64,000 nt of DNA from Heterocephalus glaber (taxonomy: Eukaryota; Chordata; Mammalia; Rodentia; Bathyergidae), in assembly GCF_000247695.1 (NCBI RefSeq), contig NW_004624849.1, positions 964,728 to 1,028,727 on the forward strand. Reading direction: 5' to 3'. Positions 23,801 to 56,195 of this stretch are shown here, in pieces. The notes beneath the pieces are model-generated. The model was not told the DNA's origin and searched no databases. It saw nothing but the letters and a program-made list of their open reading frames with translations. Numbering within the stretch: position 1 is the stretch's first letter; every line of letters begins with the position of its first letter. The translations under genes and the position numbers were made by a program.

Positions 23801-24801
23801 ACCTTTTTCATTTCTAATTGCATGGATTTGGATCTTTTCTTTCCTTATTTTGGTAAGGTTACTAAAGATTTATCTATTTTGTTTACTCTTTCAAAGAACC
23901 AACTCTTGAATTCATTAATTCTTTGTATTTTTTGTCTCAATTTCGTTGATTTATGCTCTGATCTTTATAATTTCCTTCCTTGTACTAGATTTGGATTTAG
24001 ATTGTTCTTGTTTTTCTAGGACCTTGAGGTACATCATTAGGTTATTTATTTGAAACTTGCTCTGTTTTCCTGATGTAAGAATTCACTACTATAAACTTCC
24101 CTCTTAGAACTGCTTTGTGTCCCACAGCTTTGGGAATGTTGTACTGGCATTATCATTTCATTGTAGGAACTGTCTAATTTCTTCTTTAATTCCATCTGTG
24201 GCCCACTGATTATTCAAGAGTGTATTGTTTAATTTCCATGTGTTTACAAAGTTTCTGTGGTGTCTTTTGCCATTGATTCTAGTTTCATTCCACTATGATC
24301 TGATAATATGCATGGGATAATTTCAATTCTTTTGCATTTACTTAAGCATGCTTTATGGGCTAGAATGTGGTCTATCTTGGAGAAAGTTCCATATGCTGCT
24401 GAGAAGAATGTGTATTCTGTTCCTTTTGGATGGAACATTCCGTGAATACCTATTAAGTCCATTTGTGGTTGGGTTCAACTCTGATATTTCTTTGTTGATT
24501 TTTTTGTCTAATTGATCTGACCATTTGTGATAGAAGAGTATTGAGGTTCCCCATTACAATTGTATCAATGTTTGTTTGATTTTTCATGTCCATTAGTGTC
24601 TGTTTTATGAAGTTGGGTGTGCTGACATTTGCTGTATATATGTTTATAACTGTAATGTCATCCTGTAGAATTGTTCCCTTAACCAATATGTAATGACTTT
24701 GTCTCTTCTGATTAGTCTTGGTTTAAAACCCACTTTGTCTGAAATTAGGATAGCTGCTTAGGCTTTTTTCTCATTGCATGTAATTTTGTTTTCTAGTCTT
24801 T

Positions 24802-24850
24802 TTTTTTTTTTTTTTTGATACCAGGGATTGAACTCTTAGTCTTTGATTTT
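24802..24850 (-). mobile_element. Truncated ID-type SINE in L1
   Basis: Poly-T then GATACCAGGGATTGAACTCT only. Confidence 0.7.
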
Positions 24851-24929
24851 TAATCTGTGAGTTTATTTTTTTAATTGAATGTGTTTCTGGTGTACTGTAT
24901 ATCATTGGGTTGTGTGTTTGTTTGTTTGT

Positions 24930-25236
24930 TGAGACAAGGTATCGCTGTATAGTCCAGGCTGGACTTGAACTCACTGTGTAGCTCCGGCTGGCCTCAAATT
25001 CACAGTAATCCTCCTACCTCAGCCTCTGGAGTGCTAGAATTACAGGAATGTGCCACCAAGCCAGGCAGATTTTGTTTCTTTCTTTTTTTTAAAATAAGAA
25101 TTATGCCTTTATTCTGTTTGTTTCTTTGTAGTGTTTTTTTTTTGCGTGTGTGTGATACTGAGGATTGAACTCAGGACCTCAAGACCTTGCACTTTTGAAG
25201 CAGGTGCAGCGCCACTGAGCTAAATCCCTGGCCCCA
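24930..25236 (-). mobile_element. B1 (duplicated type) and ID SINE in L1
   Basis: Reverse B1 24930-25067 with two CCAGGCTGG..TTGAACTCACTGTGTAG-like units, then reverse ID 25150-25236. Both sit next to the repeated phrase AGATTTTGTTTCTT. Confidence 0.85.
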
Positions 25237-25539
25237 GATTTTGTTTCTTGATCCTTTCTGCCAATCTGTGTCTTTTGATTGGGAAATTGAAACCACTCAC
25301 ATTGAGAGTTATTGACTTATTCCTGTCATTCATTATTTTCCTGTTGATTTCCTTTTTTTTTTCTTTCTTGTCCTTTTACTTGGCTGCTCATCCCACACAG
25401 TGCATTCATTCCTTTTTACTTGTTGGCATTTTTGGCTTCATTGTCTCTTTCTAGAATATCCTTAAGAATTTTTGTAATGCTGTTTAGTGGTCATGAATTT
25501 CTTGAGGTCATGGAAATACTTTATTTCTCTGTCAATTTT

Positions 25540-25626
25540 TTTTTTTTTTTTTTTTGTACTTGAGATCAAACTCGGGTCCTCGCGCTTGCGAGGCAGGCGG
25601 AACCACTGAGCTAAATCCCCAGACCT
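25540..25626 (-). mobile_element. ID-type SINE in L1
   Basis: Poly-T, GTACTTGAGATCAAACTCGG ... GAGCTAAATCCCCAGA; flanks CTCTGTCAATTTT on both sides. Confidence 0.92.
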
Positions 25627-25901
25627 CTCTGTCAATTTTGAAGGAAATTTTTGCAGGATACAAAAGTCTGGGTTGGAAGTTGTTATCTCTTAAGGCTTGA
25701 AACACTTCAGTCCAAGCTCCCCTGACCTTTAAAGTTTGTGTAGAGAAGTCTGCTGTAATTCTAATAGGTTCACTTTTATATGGGATTCATTGCCTTTCTC
25801 TAACAGTTTTTAAGATTTTTTTTGTAATTTTTTTTTTTTAAACAGAGTCTCAGCTGGGTGTGGTAGCATATCGAAACTCTGTCTTTTTGTTTGTTTGGTT
25901 T

Positions 25902-26043
25902 TTGGTTTTTGAGACAGGGTCTCCCTATGTAGTTCAGGCTGGCCTTGAATTCATTGAGTAGCCCAGGCTGGCCTCAAACTCAGGGCAACCCTTCTGCTTC
26001 AGCCTCCTGAGTGTTGGGATTACAGGTGTGTGTCACCACACCC
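25902..26043 (-). mobile_element. B1-like SINE with internal duplication in L1
   Basis: GAGACAGGGTCTCCCTATGT, then GTTCAGGCTGGCCTTGAATT and GCCCAGGCTGGCCTCAAACT in tandem, then GTGTTGGGATTACAGG. Confidence 0.88.
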
Positions 26044-28470
26044 ACCTCCTGTGATGGACTTCTGTTACTTTGAACATAATGTGGCACGGAGAGGTTCTCT
26101 TTTGGTCATGGCTATTTGGTGTTCTGTATGCCTCACTTATCTGTATGTTTATTTCTTTTTCTATATTTGGAGAGTTTTCTGCCATTATTTTTGTGAACAG
26201 GTTTTTTACACAATGTGTGCTGTCTTCTGATTTTTCACTTACTCTAGTTATTCTTAGATTAGTCTTCTTTGTGTCATCTAGCAGCTGTTGGATCCATTTT
26301 TCATGTTCTTTTATTGTTTTAAGGTGTCTTTGAGTAGATAGCCTTTGAAGGGACCACTGTCTTTTAGTAATGAAATCTTGTCCTCACACTGGTTGGTTCT
26401 GCTCCCCATACTTTCAATATGATTTTTAAACTCCCAGATTTCGGATTGAAACCTTGTCCTGGACTCTATAATTTTTTTCTAAACTGGCCATTCATGTTTT
26501 GTATCTTTTTATTTAGCTCATCTAGCTTTTTATTAGTGTCCTTTGAAAGCTCGTGCATCTTTTGATTATTACTTCCATTATCTGTTCAGTAATATCTTCT
26601 CTGATCCTCCTGATACCTCTTTCTTCAATTTTTTTGTTTGTTTGTTCTATGTTCTAATGTCCTCTATTATCCTTTTGATTAATTTGGGTGTGTGGCTTAT
26701 GCTATTCAGCCCCTCAGTGCCCACTGGATTGGCTCGAGGAGTTGGAAGTTTCGGGAGTCATTTTGTGCCTTGCCTTCTCGTATTTCTATTGTTTTGTTTG
26801 TTTGTTTTGTGCTGAGGTTTGTGGATGCTTATAGTCTAAAGACTTTGTCGTCAGTATAGAAATCTTTTTATTTGCTTTTCTGTGATGTACTTTGGGTGCG
26901 GCTAACTATAATCCCTTGCCACAACCCCAACATCTGACCACCTTGATTATTTTGTTAATGTCAGAAAGGTAGTAATCTGAGTGTTGGTTCAAGCAGAAAT
27001 AGTGACAGTTATGTGACTCTGTAAATATTAAGTGAATCAGCTACAGTATTATCATCCAAGACAAATTGGATATTGACATACCATAAGAACCAATTATGTA
27101 CCACCCTTAATTTAGAGAAGAAATCTGCAATGGTATAAACATTAAGACAACCCAGGTACTGACTCACAGCTAATTTGTATTAAATAAGACAGCAGTATCT
27201 CCACTAATGGTAGAAAAGAATTCAACAATAATTTTACAGCATTAACTAACTGGGTGAATGCAAGAGGAAAATGTTGAAACCTTAAACTGTATGATATGAG
27301 AAGGAAGAGAGAGAAATGGTTAAAAACAAAAGAAAGAACGAAAAAGATCATATTGGGGTTTAGAAGGATGTTTATAGAATTAGGTAAAGTTAAGAAAAAC
27401 TGACAAGAAATAGAAGATAAAAGAAAAAGGGAGAAAAAAGAAAATTACATAGAGGGTAAAAATAAGAGAAAGTGAAGAAAAATTAAAAGGGAGAAGAGGG
27501 AAAAATAAAGGAAAAAAAGAAAAGAAAAAGATGAGAAGCAAGGAAGAAAGATAAATGGAAATTCCCCAATCCCCAATAAACTGGTGAAAAAGAAAGGAGT
27601 AAAGGAAAGAAGAGAAAACAAAAACTAAAAACAATGCACACACTTACAAAAAATAAAAACAAAAAAAGAAATGTCTATGATTTCAAACATGTGAAATCTA
27701 CAATTTTGAGGCAGTGTCCAAGTCAAGATATGGATAAAGGTGGCAGTCAGACCCCAGATCTGTGATGGATGCAGGCACCAGCAGGCAAAAAGATTAGGGC
27801 AAGGGTGTCAGTTCCACAACTTTGAAATCCAGAGTAATTCAGGCCAAGCCTGGCCTCTGGCCATGAGGGTGGGTCCTGTGTCCTTTATCTTAACCCACCC
27901 AGGGGGCTCTTGGCAGCCTAACCATAGCTTCCTGATCACGGCTGTCTCCCATGATTGTCCCTCACCAAGTCACTGTGGTAATGTAACACTGGGAACCCTG
28001 AATTCAAGGTATCCTGTGGCTGCTCTGAGTTCTGGGCTCAAACAGTCAACCCCTCCCTGGAATGGCTTCCAACCAAGCAGGCTGTCCAGGGTGGGGTATG
28101 GCAGGCCAGGCACTTCAACCAGCTGTTGAAGCTCACAGCATCTACCAGGCGTTCCACTGCTGTGTTTCTCCCTGAATCCCTCTGGAGTCCCCTACTCTCA
28201 CTTTGTCTCTGGAGATTTGGTTTTCCCTTCCCTTCCCATGCACCATGGGCCAGCAGCTGGAGAGAAAGTGCAGATTGCCCCTTCCCTTCTCTGTGTTGTG
28301 TTCTGTCTCTTCAGTTTCTCTGTAGGTTTTAGTTTTCCTGTTAGATCCTTCCTGGTTCCTGGGAATCGCCTACCCTCTCCTCCCTCCTCCACCCCATGTT
28401 GTTATTTTCCAGTGTTTAGATTTTGAATCTCAGAGAGGCTGAGTTGTTGTTGCTTACTCACTCTGCCATT

Positions 28471-29580
28471 TGGCTGTTCCATTTTATAATCCCACCAGCA
28501 GTGTGTAAGGATTCCAATCCCCATATCCTTGCCAACATTTGTTGTTGTCTTTTAAAATTTTTGCTGTCTTAGTGGGCATGAAGAGGTGTCTCTGGGGCTT
28601 GATTAGAGGATCTTTTTTTTTTTTTTGTACCGGGGATTGAACTCGGGACCTTCCGCTTTCGCTTTCGAGGCAGGCGGTGGAACCACTGAGCTAAATCCTC
28701 AGCCCTTCTGGGGCTTGATTAGCATTTCTCTGGTGACTAATGGAGTTGAGCACCTTTTTACAAATTCATGGGTCATTTGGATGTTTCTTTGGAGAATGTC
28801 TATATAAACCCTTTGCCCATTTTAAATTATTTGTCTTTTATTGTTGAGTTGTAAGTCTTCTAGACAGAAGTTGCTTGCTATATACATGCTTTGTAAATAT
28901 TTTCTCCCATTCCATGGATTCTTTTGTTTGTTTGTTTTTTGGCTTTTTTGAGACAGGGGCTCACTCCATAGTTCAGGCCAGCCTTGAACTCACTGTGTAG
29001 CCCAGGTTAGCCTCAAATTCACAAATCCTGCATCAACCTCCTGAATGCTGGGATTACAGGCATGTGTCACCATGCCTGGCTCTTTTCATTTTCTTGAAGA
29101 TATTCTTTGAAGCACTGAATTTGCTTTTTCTGGGCCTCATACCGAGCTACATTCCTCAGACTTTGTTTGTTGTTTTGAAACAGGGTCTTGCTAAGTTGCC
29201 CAGGCTGGTCTCTAACTTGCAATTCTCCTGCTTCAGCCTCCTGAGTAGCTGAGATTACAGGCATGTACCACTGCGTGTTTTAAATTTTGATGAAACCCAA
29301 TTTAGTTATTCTTTCATCATTTGTGCTTTTGATGTGACATCTAAGAAACCATTGACTAATCTAAGGCACAAAGATTTATACCCATGTTTTCTTCTAAGAG
29401 TTTTATAACTTTAGCTTTTATGTCAACTAAAATTCATTTTGAGTTAAATTTTATATATGATGTGAGGTAGGAATTCAAATTCATTCTTCTGCATGTAGGA
29501 ATCCAGTTGTCCCAACACCATTTTGTTAAAGGGTTTTCTCTCCACTTCATTGTCCTATCATCCCTGTTGATAATCAAATG
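28471..29580 (-). mobile_element. Old L1 3'-end fragment, right half
   Basis: Resumes exactly where the 18845-19809 fragment stops: CATTTTATAATCCCACCAGC, AGTGTGTAAGGATTCCAATC, later CCAACACCATTTTGTTAAAG. Carries reverse ID 28627-28705 and reverse B1s at 28948-29082 and 29166-29275. Confidence 0.85.
28627..28705 (-). mobile_element. ID-type SINE, perfect 16-bp target duplication
   Basis: GTACCGGGGATTGAACTCGG ... GAGCTAAATCCTCAGCCC; TCTGGGGCTTGATTAG on both sides. A CGCTTT unit is repeated inside. Confidence 0.93.
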
Positions 29581-29582
29581 AA

Positions 29583-30200
29583 GTTTGGTAGGATAGTGCA
29601 CACTTATATTCCCAGCTACCTGGGAGGCTGAGGCAGGAAGATCTCAAATTCAAGGCTAGCCTAGGCAACTTAGTGAAATTCTGTCTCAAAAAAATAAAAT
29701 AAAGGACCAAACATGTTGGCATGGGCCTGTAATCCCAGCACTGGAGAGGTTAAGGTGAATTCAAGGCAAGTCTGAACTACGCACTGAGACTCTGTCTCAA
29801 GAAACCAAAATAAAATAAAAATTAAATTTTTTAAAGGCCGAGGAAGTAACTCAGTGGTGGAACACTTGCCTAGCATGTGGAAGCGCCTGGGTTCAATTCC
29901 CAGTACTACAAAGTAATTAATAAAAAATTTTAAATAACTGAACATAAATGTAAGGGTTTATTTTCTAAAATCTTGGCAGGTGTGATGGCATGTGCCTATA
30001 ATGCCAGCACAGGAGAGGCTGATATAGGAGGATCGCTGCAAGTTCAAGGTCCACCTGGGCTACACAGTTAGTTTAAGGGCAGCCTGACCTACATAGTGAG
30101 ACTCTGCGTCAAAAAATTTGGGGGGTCCGGGGATTTAGCTTAATGGCGCTATGCCTACCTCGCAAACACTAGGTCCTGAGTTTGGTCCCCGGTACCGCAA
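29583..30200 (+). mobile_element. SINE cluster: B1, B1, ID, B1, ID, all +
   Basis: B1 29583-29700, B1 29705-29815, ID 29836-29916, B1 with partial duplication 29977-30116, ID 30124-30200 (GGTCCGGGGATTTAGCTTAA ... GGTCCCCGGTACC). Confidence 0.85.
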
Positions 30201-30283
30201 ATAGAATAAAATTAAATTAAAAATTTAAAATATATATATATTTTAACAAACTCATTTCTATCCCATTGCGGGTCATTTTTTTT

Positions 30284-30514
30284 GCGGGGGGGGGTACCGG
30301 GGATTGAACTTGGGTCCTTGTGGTTGTGGAGCAGGCGATGAAACCACTGAGCTAAATCCCCGGCCCATAAACCTCTTCTCTTTTTTCTTTTTTTTTCTTT
30401 TTCTTTTTTTTTTTGCTTTTTTCTTTTTTGTTACTGGGGATTGAACTCAGGTCCTTGCGCTTGCGCAGCAGGTGGTGAAACCACTGAGCTAAATCCCCAG
30501 CCCCAAATGGACTT

Positions 30515-30545
<31 letters not shown>

Positions 30546-30623
30546 TTTGGTACCGGGGATCGAACTCGGGCCCTTGCCCTTGTGCAGCATGCGGCTGAAC
30601 CACTGAGCTAAATCCCTGGCTCC
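30284..30623 (-). mobile_element. Three ID-type SINEs nested in one another's tails
   Basis: Reverse IDs at 30284-30367, 30430-30503 and 30548-30623, separated by T-rich tails and an (ATTT)n run at 30514-30548. The whole block is bracketed by GCGGGTCAT, so the rightmost copy inserted first and the others landed in its tail. Confidence 0.85.
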
Positions 30624-32200
30624 GCGGGTCATATTTTTAAGTGCTATTTTCCTCGGACTGCGCTGCTCTAACTCTAACAGAGATGAACAGAGGGAGAGAT
30701 TTCCCCAAGCTGACTGCATTTCCTCAGCTGGGTAAGATCTGACTCTGCATTGGCCTCAGCATAACAGCATCTTCCTGCAGGATTCGGACCCTCTCCATAG
30801 CTGTGGCAGCAGTTGGGAAGGCAGCTGACTGAACAGAGAACCTTATCTCTTTCCAACCTCTCCCGACTATTGTAAATATCAAATTAAGTCATTTACACCC
30901 TTTGGAAAGATCTAAAATGCTATACAAATGTAAGGTATGTTTTTCCTATTATTTTTCCTTTCCCCTTATGAATAAGACCCTAAAAACAGAGAGAAGTTAT
31001 TTTTAGCTTTTACTCCTCGGAATCAAGTTTACAGTGTATTATTGTAAATTCCAAATTAGGTTTTGCTATTCAAATAGTATTCTTGGAGGAGGTGGTGAAC
31101 TTACACCAGGAGTGTGAATATGAATCTTGGCCTTCCTACCACATTTCCACATTCCTGCTTATTTATTTATTTACTTTTTTTTTTCTAGGGATTGGACCCA
31201 GGGCTTTCCACTGAGCTACATCCCCTGCACTTTTTATTTTGAAAAAAGGCCTGCCAGTAACATTCCCACTTCCTTGAATGAGGACCTACTTTGTGCCAGG
31301 CGCTATGCTAAACTCTGGGAGAACTGCGGAGAAAAAGTCAGACCCCATTTCGGCCCTCCTGGACATATGATATAGTTGGGAAGCTGTATAACTCAACAAG
31401 CCATTATAGTAAAACGTGACCTTGAGGGAGATAAAGAATGATTCTTCCAAATAGCCCTAGTATCAGTTTGCTCCAATGAACAAGATTAGAGTATCTCCCA
31501 AAGCCATGTAGCCTTTGGTTTTATGATTTTTCAGTAAAGTGGAGGTTGCTCATTGCTAAATCAGTTCCTCAGGGACCCAGTCTTCCATCCCTCTGGGTTT
31601 GGTCCTCAGGAGCTCTTCAGAGGCAAGGCTGGCCTCCATTTGAGACCCGCCGCTCCACCCCTTCTTTCCCCAGCCCCCTCCCCCTTGCTGTCAATGCAGT
31701 TTCTTTGCTGACAGTAGAGAAGCGCTCCCTGTTACAGGCTAACCCTCAGGCTCTTTCCCTTCCCCTCCCATCCCTCTTTGGGGCCCTGCAGGGCATCACT
31801 CTCAAAATCCCCCCATTCAAGCTTCCACAAGCAGAGAGATCACTTCCTCCCAGAAGGCAGCAGCTCATTCAGGCCAAGACCACGCCTACCCACAGCCCTT
31901 GAAGCTCAGAGAGCTACCTGCTAGGATCTGAGAGAACCAGTGTCGCTGAGAACCCAGCCCACCACATCAGGCTCACTCGCCCTCCTCGGAGCTCTTCTGA
32001 GAATAAGCATTCATCCATTCAGCCAGCCTGAAGTACCCCCTGGCCCCTGGCTGGTGTCCCCTGGTTCTCTGAGCCAAGCAGGGTGGGGGTGGTGTGGGGG
32101 GAAGTTGTGTGGGAAAACCACAGAGCAGAGGAAGGTGAGGAAAGCCAGCCCCCCCCAGCTGTCTTCTCACATTCTCAGCCCCCACTGCAGCCCCACCCCC
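30624..32200. other. Intergenic, no gene; one ID fragment
   Basis: Unique sequence with a short reverse ID-like piece at 31167-31235. Purine/pyrimidine composition ordinary. Confidence 0.6.
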
Positions 32201-32201
32201 T

Positions 32202-32365
32202 CTTACTGGGGATAGAACCGGGGGAGCTCAACCACTGAGCTATATCCTCTATTTTGAGACAAGGTCTTACCAAGTTGTCCAGGCTGGCCTTGAACTTGTG
32301 ACCCTCCTGCCTCAGGCTCCAGAGTAGCCGGGATTACACCACCGGCTTCCCTACCACTTTCCCTA
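32202..32365 (-). mobile_element. B1-ID composite SINE, reverse
   Basis: ACTGGGGATAGAACCGGGGG ... CACTGAGCTATATCC, then TTTGAGACAAGGTCTTACCA ... AGTAGCCGGGATTACACC. Confidence 0.82.
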
Positions 32366-33439
32366 CCATGTAATGACAACTCCCTGCCTCCATCGCCTGG
32401 GGCTAGGGGCAGCCACCCCACCCCCTTTCCCACCTGTCCTTCGGTACCCTCTCCTTTCACAAGGTGTCATCTGTCAGCTCAGCATGATCTCACTGCAGCA
32501 CTCTGGGTCACACAGCCGCCTGCACATGCTCCATGCCGCACGGTGAACCCATCTGCGAGAAGCCAGGGTCCTCTGGGGGACACGGGCCGTGGTGCTGAGG
32601 ACTTGGCCTCCACAACCATTCTCTGCATCAGGAAGACACCTCTGTCTTCCCTCCCGTGCCTGTCACTTTGAGGGACACGTGGAGGAGACAGAAAAAGACT
32701 GTCAGGGAGTGTGGAGACCTGAGATGACTTGGAGCCAACAGCTCAAACTGTCTGAGCTGTAATTTCTTCATCTATAAAATGAGGGGGCTGGTGTAATCTC
32801 TTAAGGCATTTTGTAGCTCTCAAAGCCTGCAACTGTGAGGTTCTAGCGCTCTACTGGGATAAATGTATGATTGCTTCTGCCAAGCGACTGACAGCTTGTG
32901 TCCCCAGCGGGTAGGGGGCAAAGCGCCTGAGCTTTTGCACCTCTGTAGCTCCCGCTCTCAGAACAGAACAGCCCCCTCCATGCCTCCCCCCGTTCAGGGG
33001 AGCCCCCCCCCCCCGCCCTCTCCCCGGGCCCCAGGTGAGCGGGCCGCTGACACTCGCAGCACCTAGGCAAGGTGCCTGCCAGGACCCGCCAGGCGACCCT
33101 TCTTCCCCGCGCGCCGCCGGGCCCGGTGAGGAAGCGGCGGGAGCCACGCTGACCTCATCCTGCTGCACCGCGGTGCGGGTTTCCGAAAGGGTGTCAGGCC
33201 GGGGAGATCAGTCAGTGGCTGCTGGCCCCGGGGCTGGGGCGGCGTAACCGCACCCTGAGGGCAGGAGGACAGGCTCAGGCTTCTCAGCCGGCCGCAGAAA
33301 GGGGTTCCATCGCCCGCTTCCCCCGGGAAAGTCCGACCGGCTCCTCCCCGGCCGGCGCCCCTGGCAGGGCGGGCCAGGAACCTCGCCCCCGCCCCGTTCG
33401 CTCGGCCTGCGCCGCCGGGGACTTTGGAGCCGAGGAGGA

Positions 33440-33549
33440 AGCGCGGCGGGGCGGGGAGGTAGGGGTGTGTCGGGAGGCGGTGGTGGCTGGGTTTTATAAT
33501 CCGCAGGCGAGTGAGGCGCGGGAGACTGGGCAGCGCCGCGCACCGCGCC
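33440..33549 (+). promoter_or_regulatory. ACE: Somatic ACE core promoter and short 5'UTR
   Basis: A TTTATAA box at 33493-33499 lies about 50 bases before the ATG. A GC box GGGGCGGGG at 33448-33456 and a CCCCGCCCC at 33387-33395 precede it. Known ACE genes have a TATA-type promoter with Sp1 sites and a 5'UTR of some 20-30 nt; a start near 33522-33528 is inferred from TATA spacing. Confidence 0.75.
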
Positions 33550-53526
<19,977 letters not shown>

Positions 53527-53762
53527 GATGACCAACCTGGACTGGGCTGGCTGGGAAGTGTCCACAAGAGACTGGCATGGGAATATGGTTGGTGGACCAA
53601 GAGTGTATCCCAGCACACTTCTTCCTCCCACCCCACCCCACCCCTGTCCTCCAAGCCACCAGCCACTCCAACCCTGGCCTCTTTCTCTGGCACCCAGTTG
53701 CTTAACATGGAGTTTTCTCCTAGTCTCTCTATGAATACAATTAAAGATCCTTCCCTCCCCAT
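53527..53762 (+). other. ACE: ACE 3'UTR with ATTAAA signal
   Basis: About 235 bases. The only polyadenylation hexamer is the variant ATTAAA at 53740-53745; cleavage near 53760 is inferred. Confidence 0.8.
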
Positions 53763-54305
53763 CTGAGTCTGTGTCCCTGGTGGGGAAGCCAGATTTAGGG
53801 GCAGGCTGTTCTCTCATCTCCTGGAAGTCCAGCTGGTCCCTTTTCTGGGTTGCTTCCTCCATCTTCCTCCAAGAAGAGCCTCAGAGAATCCACAGAGATC
53901 TTGCCCCAGTACACACACACACCCTGTCCACCCTCAGACTTGCCTTCTCACCAGCCCAGGCAGTTGGCTAGTGTCTGCCACATTAATTGGCCCCTGTCTG
54001 CCCGCATACCCACCCACAAGTACTGTTGGAGGCTAGGGTGCTGGCCTCACATGTTGTTGTGCTATGGGGGTCTTTCCTGATCAATGCTGGCTCTCTGACC
54101 AGTCATTCCTGTAAATGGCCAGGTTCCCCAGAAGGAAGGCACCTGGATGTTTGGCTGTGGGAAGGTGAGTGCCTTGAATGAGCCTGACTTACTGAGAGTA
54201 CAGAATGGTCCAGTGGTTATCTTGGGCTCTGTGTCCACTTGCCTAAGTGGACATCCTTGGTTCCCAGACAGAACCACTTGAGTTCTGTGAAGTGAAAAAG
54301 ACCCT
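53763..54305. other. Intergenic downstream of ACE, nothing recognised
   Basis: No coding motif on either strand. Confidence 0.6.
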
Positions 54306-54309
54306 GGAC

Positions 54310-54385
54310 TGGAGCTGTTCCTCAGGAGTAGAGCATCTGCCTAGCACATGCCGAAGACCCCAGGTTTGAGCACCAGCCACACACA
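54310..54385 (+). mobile_element. Worn ID-type SINE
   Basis: CTGGAGCTGTTCCTCAGGAG ... CCCAGGTTTGAGCACCAGCC. Confidence 0.65.
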
Positions 54386-55430
54386 AACAGAAGAATAGGC
54401 CCTAAATGCTGGAGCGTGGCTGCAGCCAGTGCCCACAAAAGGTTAACTGCCAAAGGCTACCTGCTTCTCCTCCCCAGCACACACATCCTCACTTTGAGTT
54501 GCCCCTTGGGAGACCCTTGTATGGATGTGGGGGAGTGTCATTCTGAGGGACATTTTTATAACTTTTATCTACATGTTTATGTAGGAAATTTGGAAAACTA
54601 TAAAGAAAAAAGCCCTTTATAACAACATCAAGAGATGAGTACCATTGACATTTTGGTGTGTATCTTTCCAGCCCTTTTTCTGCGCATATTTAAATGGAAT
54701 CACACTATATTTGCACTTGTGTATTCTTTTTTTAAATCAGATAACATGACTTGATCTAGTTTTCAGATATTTAAACACCAAACCTGGAACTTGGCCAATG
54801 GAAGTCGGTCAGTTTTCTGAGGCCAGAGGCTCCACAGCCAGCCTGGCCCCCTCTATTAGAACCTTTGGGCCCACCCCCTTCTGGGCTGTGCTGATGTCTT
54901 GACTCTGGTAGAGTTCATCCCCCACTTCCTGTCCCCCAGGATACTTAGCCCACAGTTTTTGCTCGTGTATGTGGGTGTGTGTGTATGTGTGTGTTGCACA
55001 CAGGCGTGGTTGTGCATGTCTCTTTCGTGGGGCAGGATATGGAGTTGAGGAATTTTGGATTTGCAAAGGGTGGAAGTTTACCATTCAGTAGGACAATAGA
55101 ACTTATAAACACAACCTCAAAGTCATTCCAAATTTCTACAGTACACCACAGACCTCTTTAGTTAGCCCTCACCCTTCCCAGCCTATGTTTTGAAAGCTTT
55201 TTGTCTGCTGGACAAAGGACATGGTCGCATAACCCTTTACTATTTTTAGGAACTTCAGAAGTTTGCGCTGTTTGCCAGAGCCTGTGGGCAGTGCGAGGTC
55301 ACCAGCATTCAACATCCAGAGGACCCAGCTGCAGGATGAGGGCACAGAATTGTGTTGGCCTGATCAGACTTATCCACTTGATTTTTAGTATTATTGTTGC
55401 TGTTGTTGTTAGTATTGTATGTGTGTTTGC
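54386..55430. other. Intergenic, nothing recognised
   Basis: Unique sequence with a short GT-rich patch near 54965-54995. Confidence 0.55.
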
Positions 55431-55432
55431 AT

Positions 55433-55600
55433 GTGTGTGACTAGAAATGGAATCCAGGGCCTTATGCATGTTAGCCAAGCCACTGAGCTATGTCTCCAGC
55501 CTTTTTTTTTTGGTACCGGGGATCGAACTTGGGTCCTTCCGCTTGCAAGACAGGCAGTGGAACCACTGAGCTAAATCACCGGCCTGTCTCCAGCCCTTTT
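55433..55600 (-). mobile_element. ID-type SINE inserted at the edge of an older ID
   Basis: Older reverse ID 55433-55502, then younger reverse ID to about 55590; TGTCTCCAGCC(C)TTTT brackets the younger one. Confidence 0.85.
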
Positions 55601-55613
55601 AAAATATTTTTGG

Positions 55614-55820
55614 GCTGGGTGTGGTGGTGCATACCTATAATCCCAGCAGTCCAGAGGATGGGGTGGGAGGATTACAGAGAGTTCAAGGCCAGCCTTAACT
55701 ACATAGCAAGACCATAACAAGTCTAACTAAATTGCCCTCACTGGCATTGAACTTGGAATCCACTTGCCTCAGCCTCCCAAATAGTGGAAATTACAGGCAT
55801 GTGCCACAGTACCCACCTAT
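55614..55820. mobile_element. B1 (+) followed by B1 fragment (-)
   Basis: GTGGTGGTGCATACCTATAA ... CTACATAGCAAGACC, then GGCATTGAACTTGGAATCCA ... GTGGAAATTACAGGC. Confidence 0.8.
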
Positions 55821-56195
55821 CATTCAAGGTGGCAGAGGAAGATGTGGTAACACAGGAAGAGGGCCGAGCCAGTTTTCTTTGAGTATCCCTGAAGTCTGAG
55901 CCTTTCCCCATGCTGCACCTACCAAGGCTGCTGTCCAGTGACCTGCTCTTACCTATGCCACAGGTAGTGTGGATCCTGGGCAGTTCTCTGATTCCTCCTC
56001 CTCCTCCAGCTGCCCACCCCACCCACCCTGGCTTTCACAGAAGTGAATCAAGTGGTTTTGGACTAGTCCTGAGGCCAGTCCCACCTCTGAATTTACTCTC
56101 TGTGTGACCTTGGGCAATTTACTTCAGGTTTCTGAGCCTGCATTCTTTGTTTCTTTTTTTTTTTTTTTTCTTTTTTGTCTTTGTTTCTTTGGATG

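Larger units (their letters stand above)
19810..28470 (-). mobile_element. Long L1 retrotransposon, near full length, minus strand
   Basis: 3' end at 19810 (poly-T on +), 5' end at 28470. Reading the minus strand: 5'UTR with a T/C-rich stretch (27290-27680 is purine-rich on +), a poorly preserved ORF1 zone around 25300-26800, then ORF2. The endonuclease part is near 24250-24690, the reverse transcriptase near 22720-23320 and the C-terminal part near 21975-22350 and 20330-20640. Flanked by a 17-bp duplication TGGCTGTACCATTTTAT / TGGCTGTTCCATTTTAT. ORF2 has frameshifts and stops, and is interrupted by SINEs, an LTR and a gap, so it cannot be active. Confidence 0.88.

Noticed and set aside
22723..24686. 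Apparent host genes with reverse transcriptase-like peptides
   Set aside because: They are pieces of L1 ORF2 on the minus strand.
30284..30623. CRISPR-like spaced repeats
   Set aside because: Repeated units are ID SINEs with tails of unequal length; the genome is mammalian.
33511..33549. In-frame extension before the ACE ATG
   Set aside because: Would need a GTG start; the ATG at 33550 gives the family-length signal peptide.
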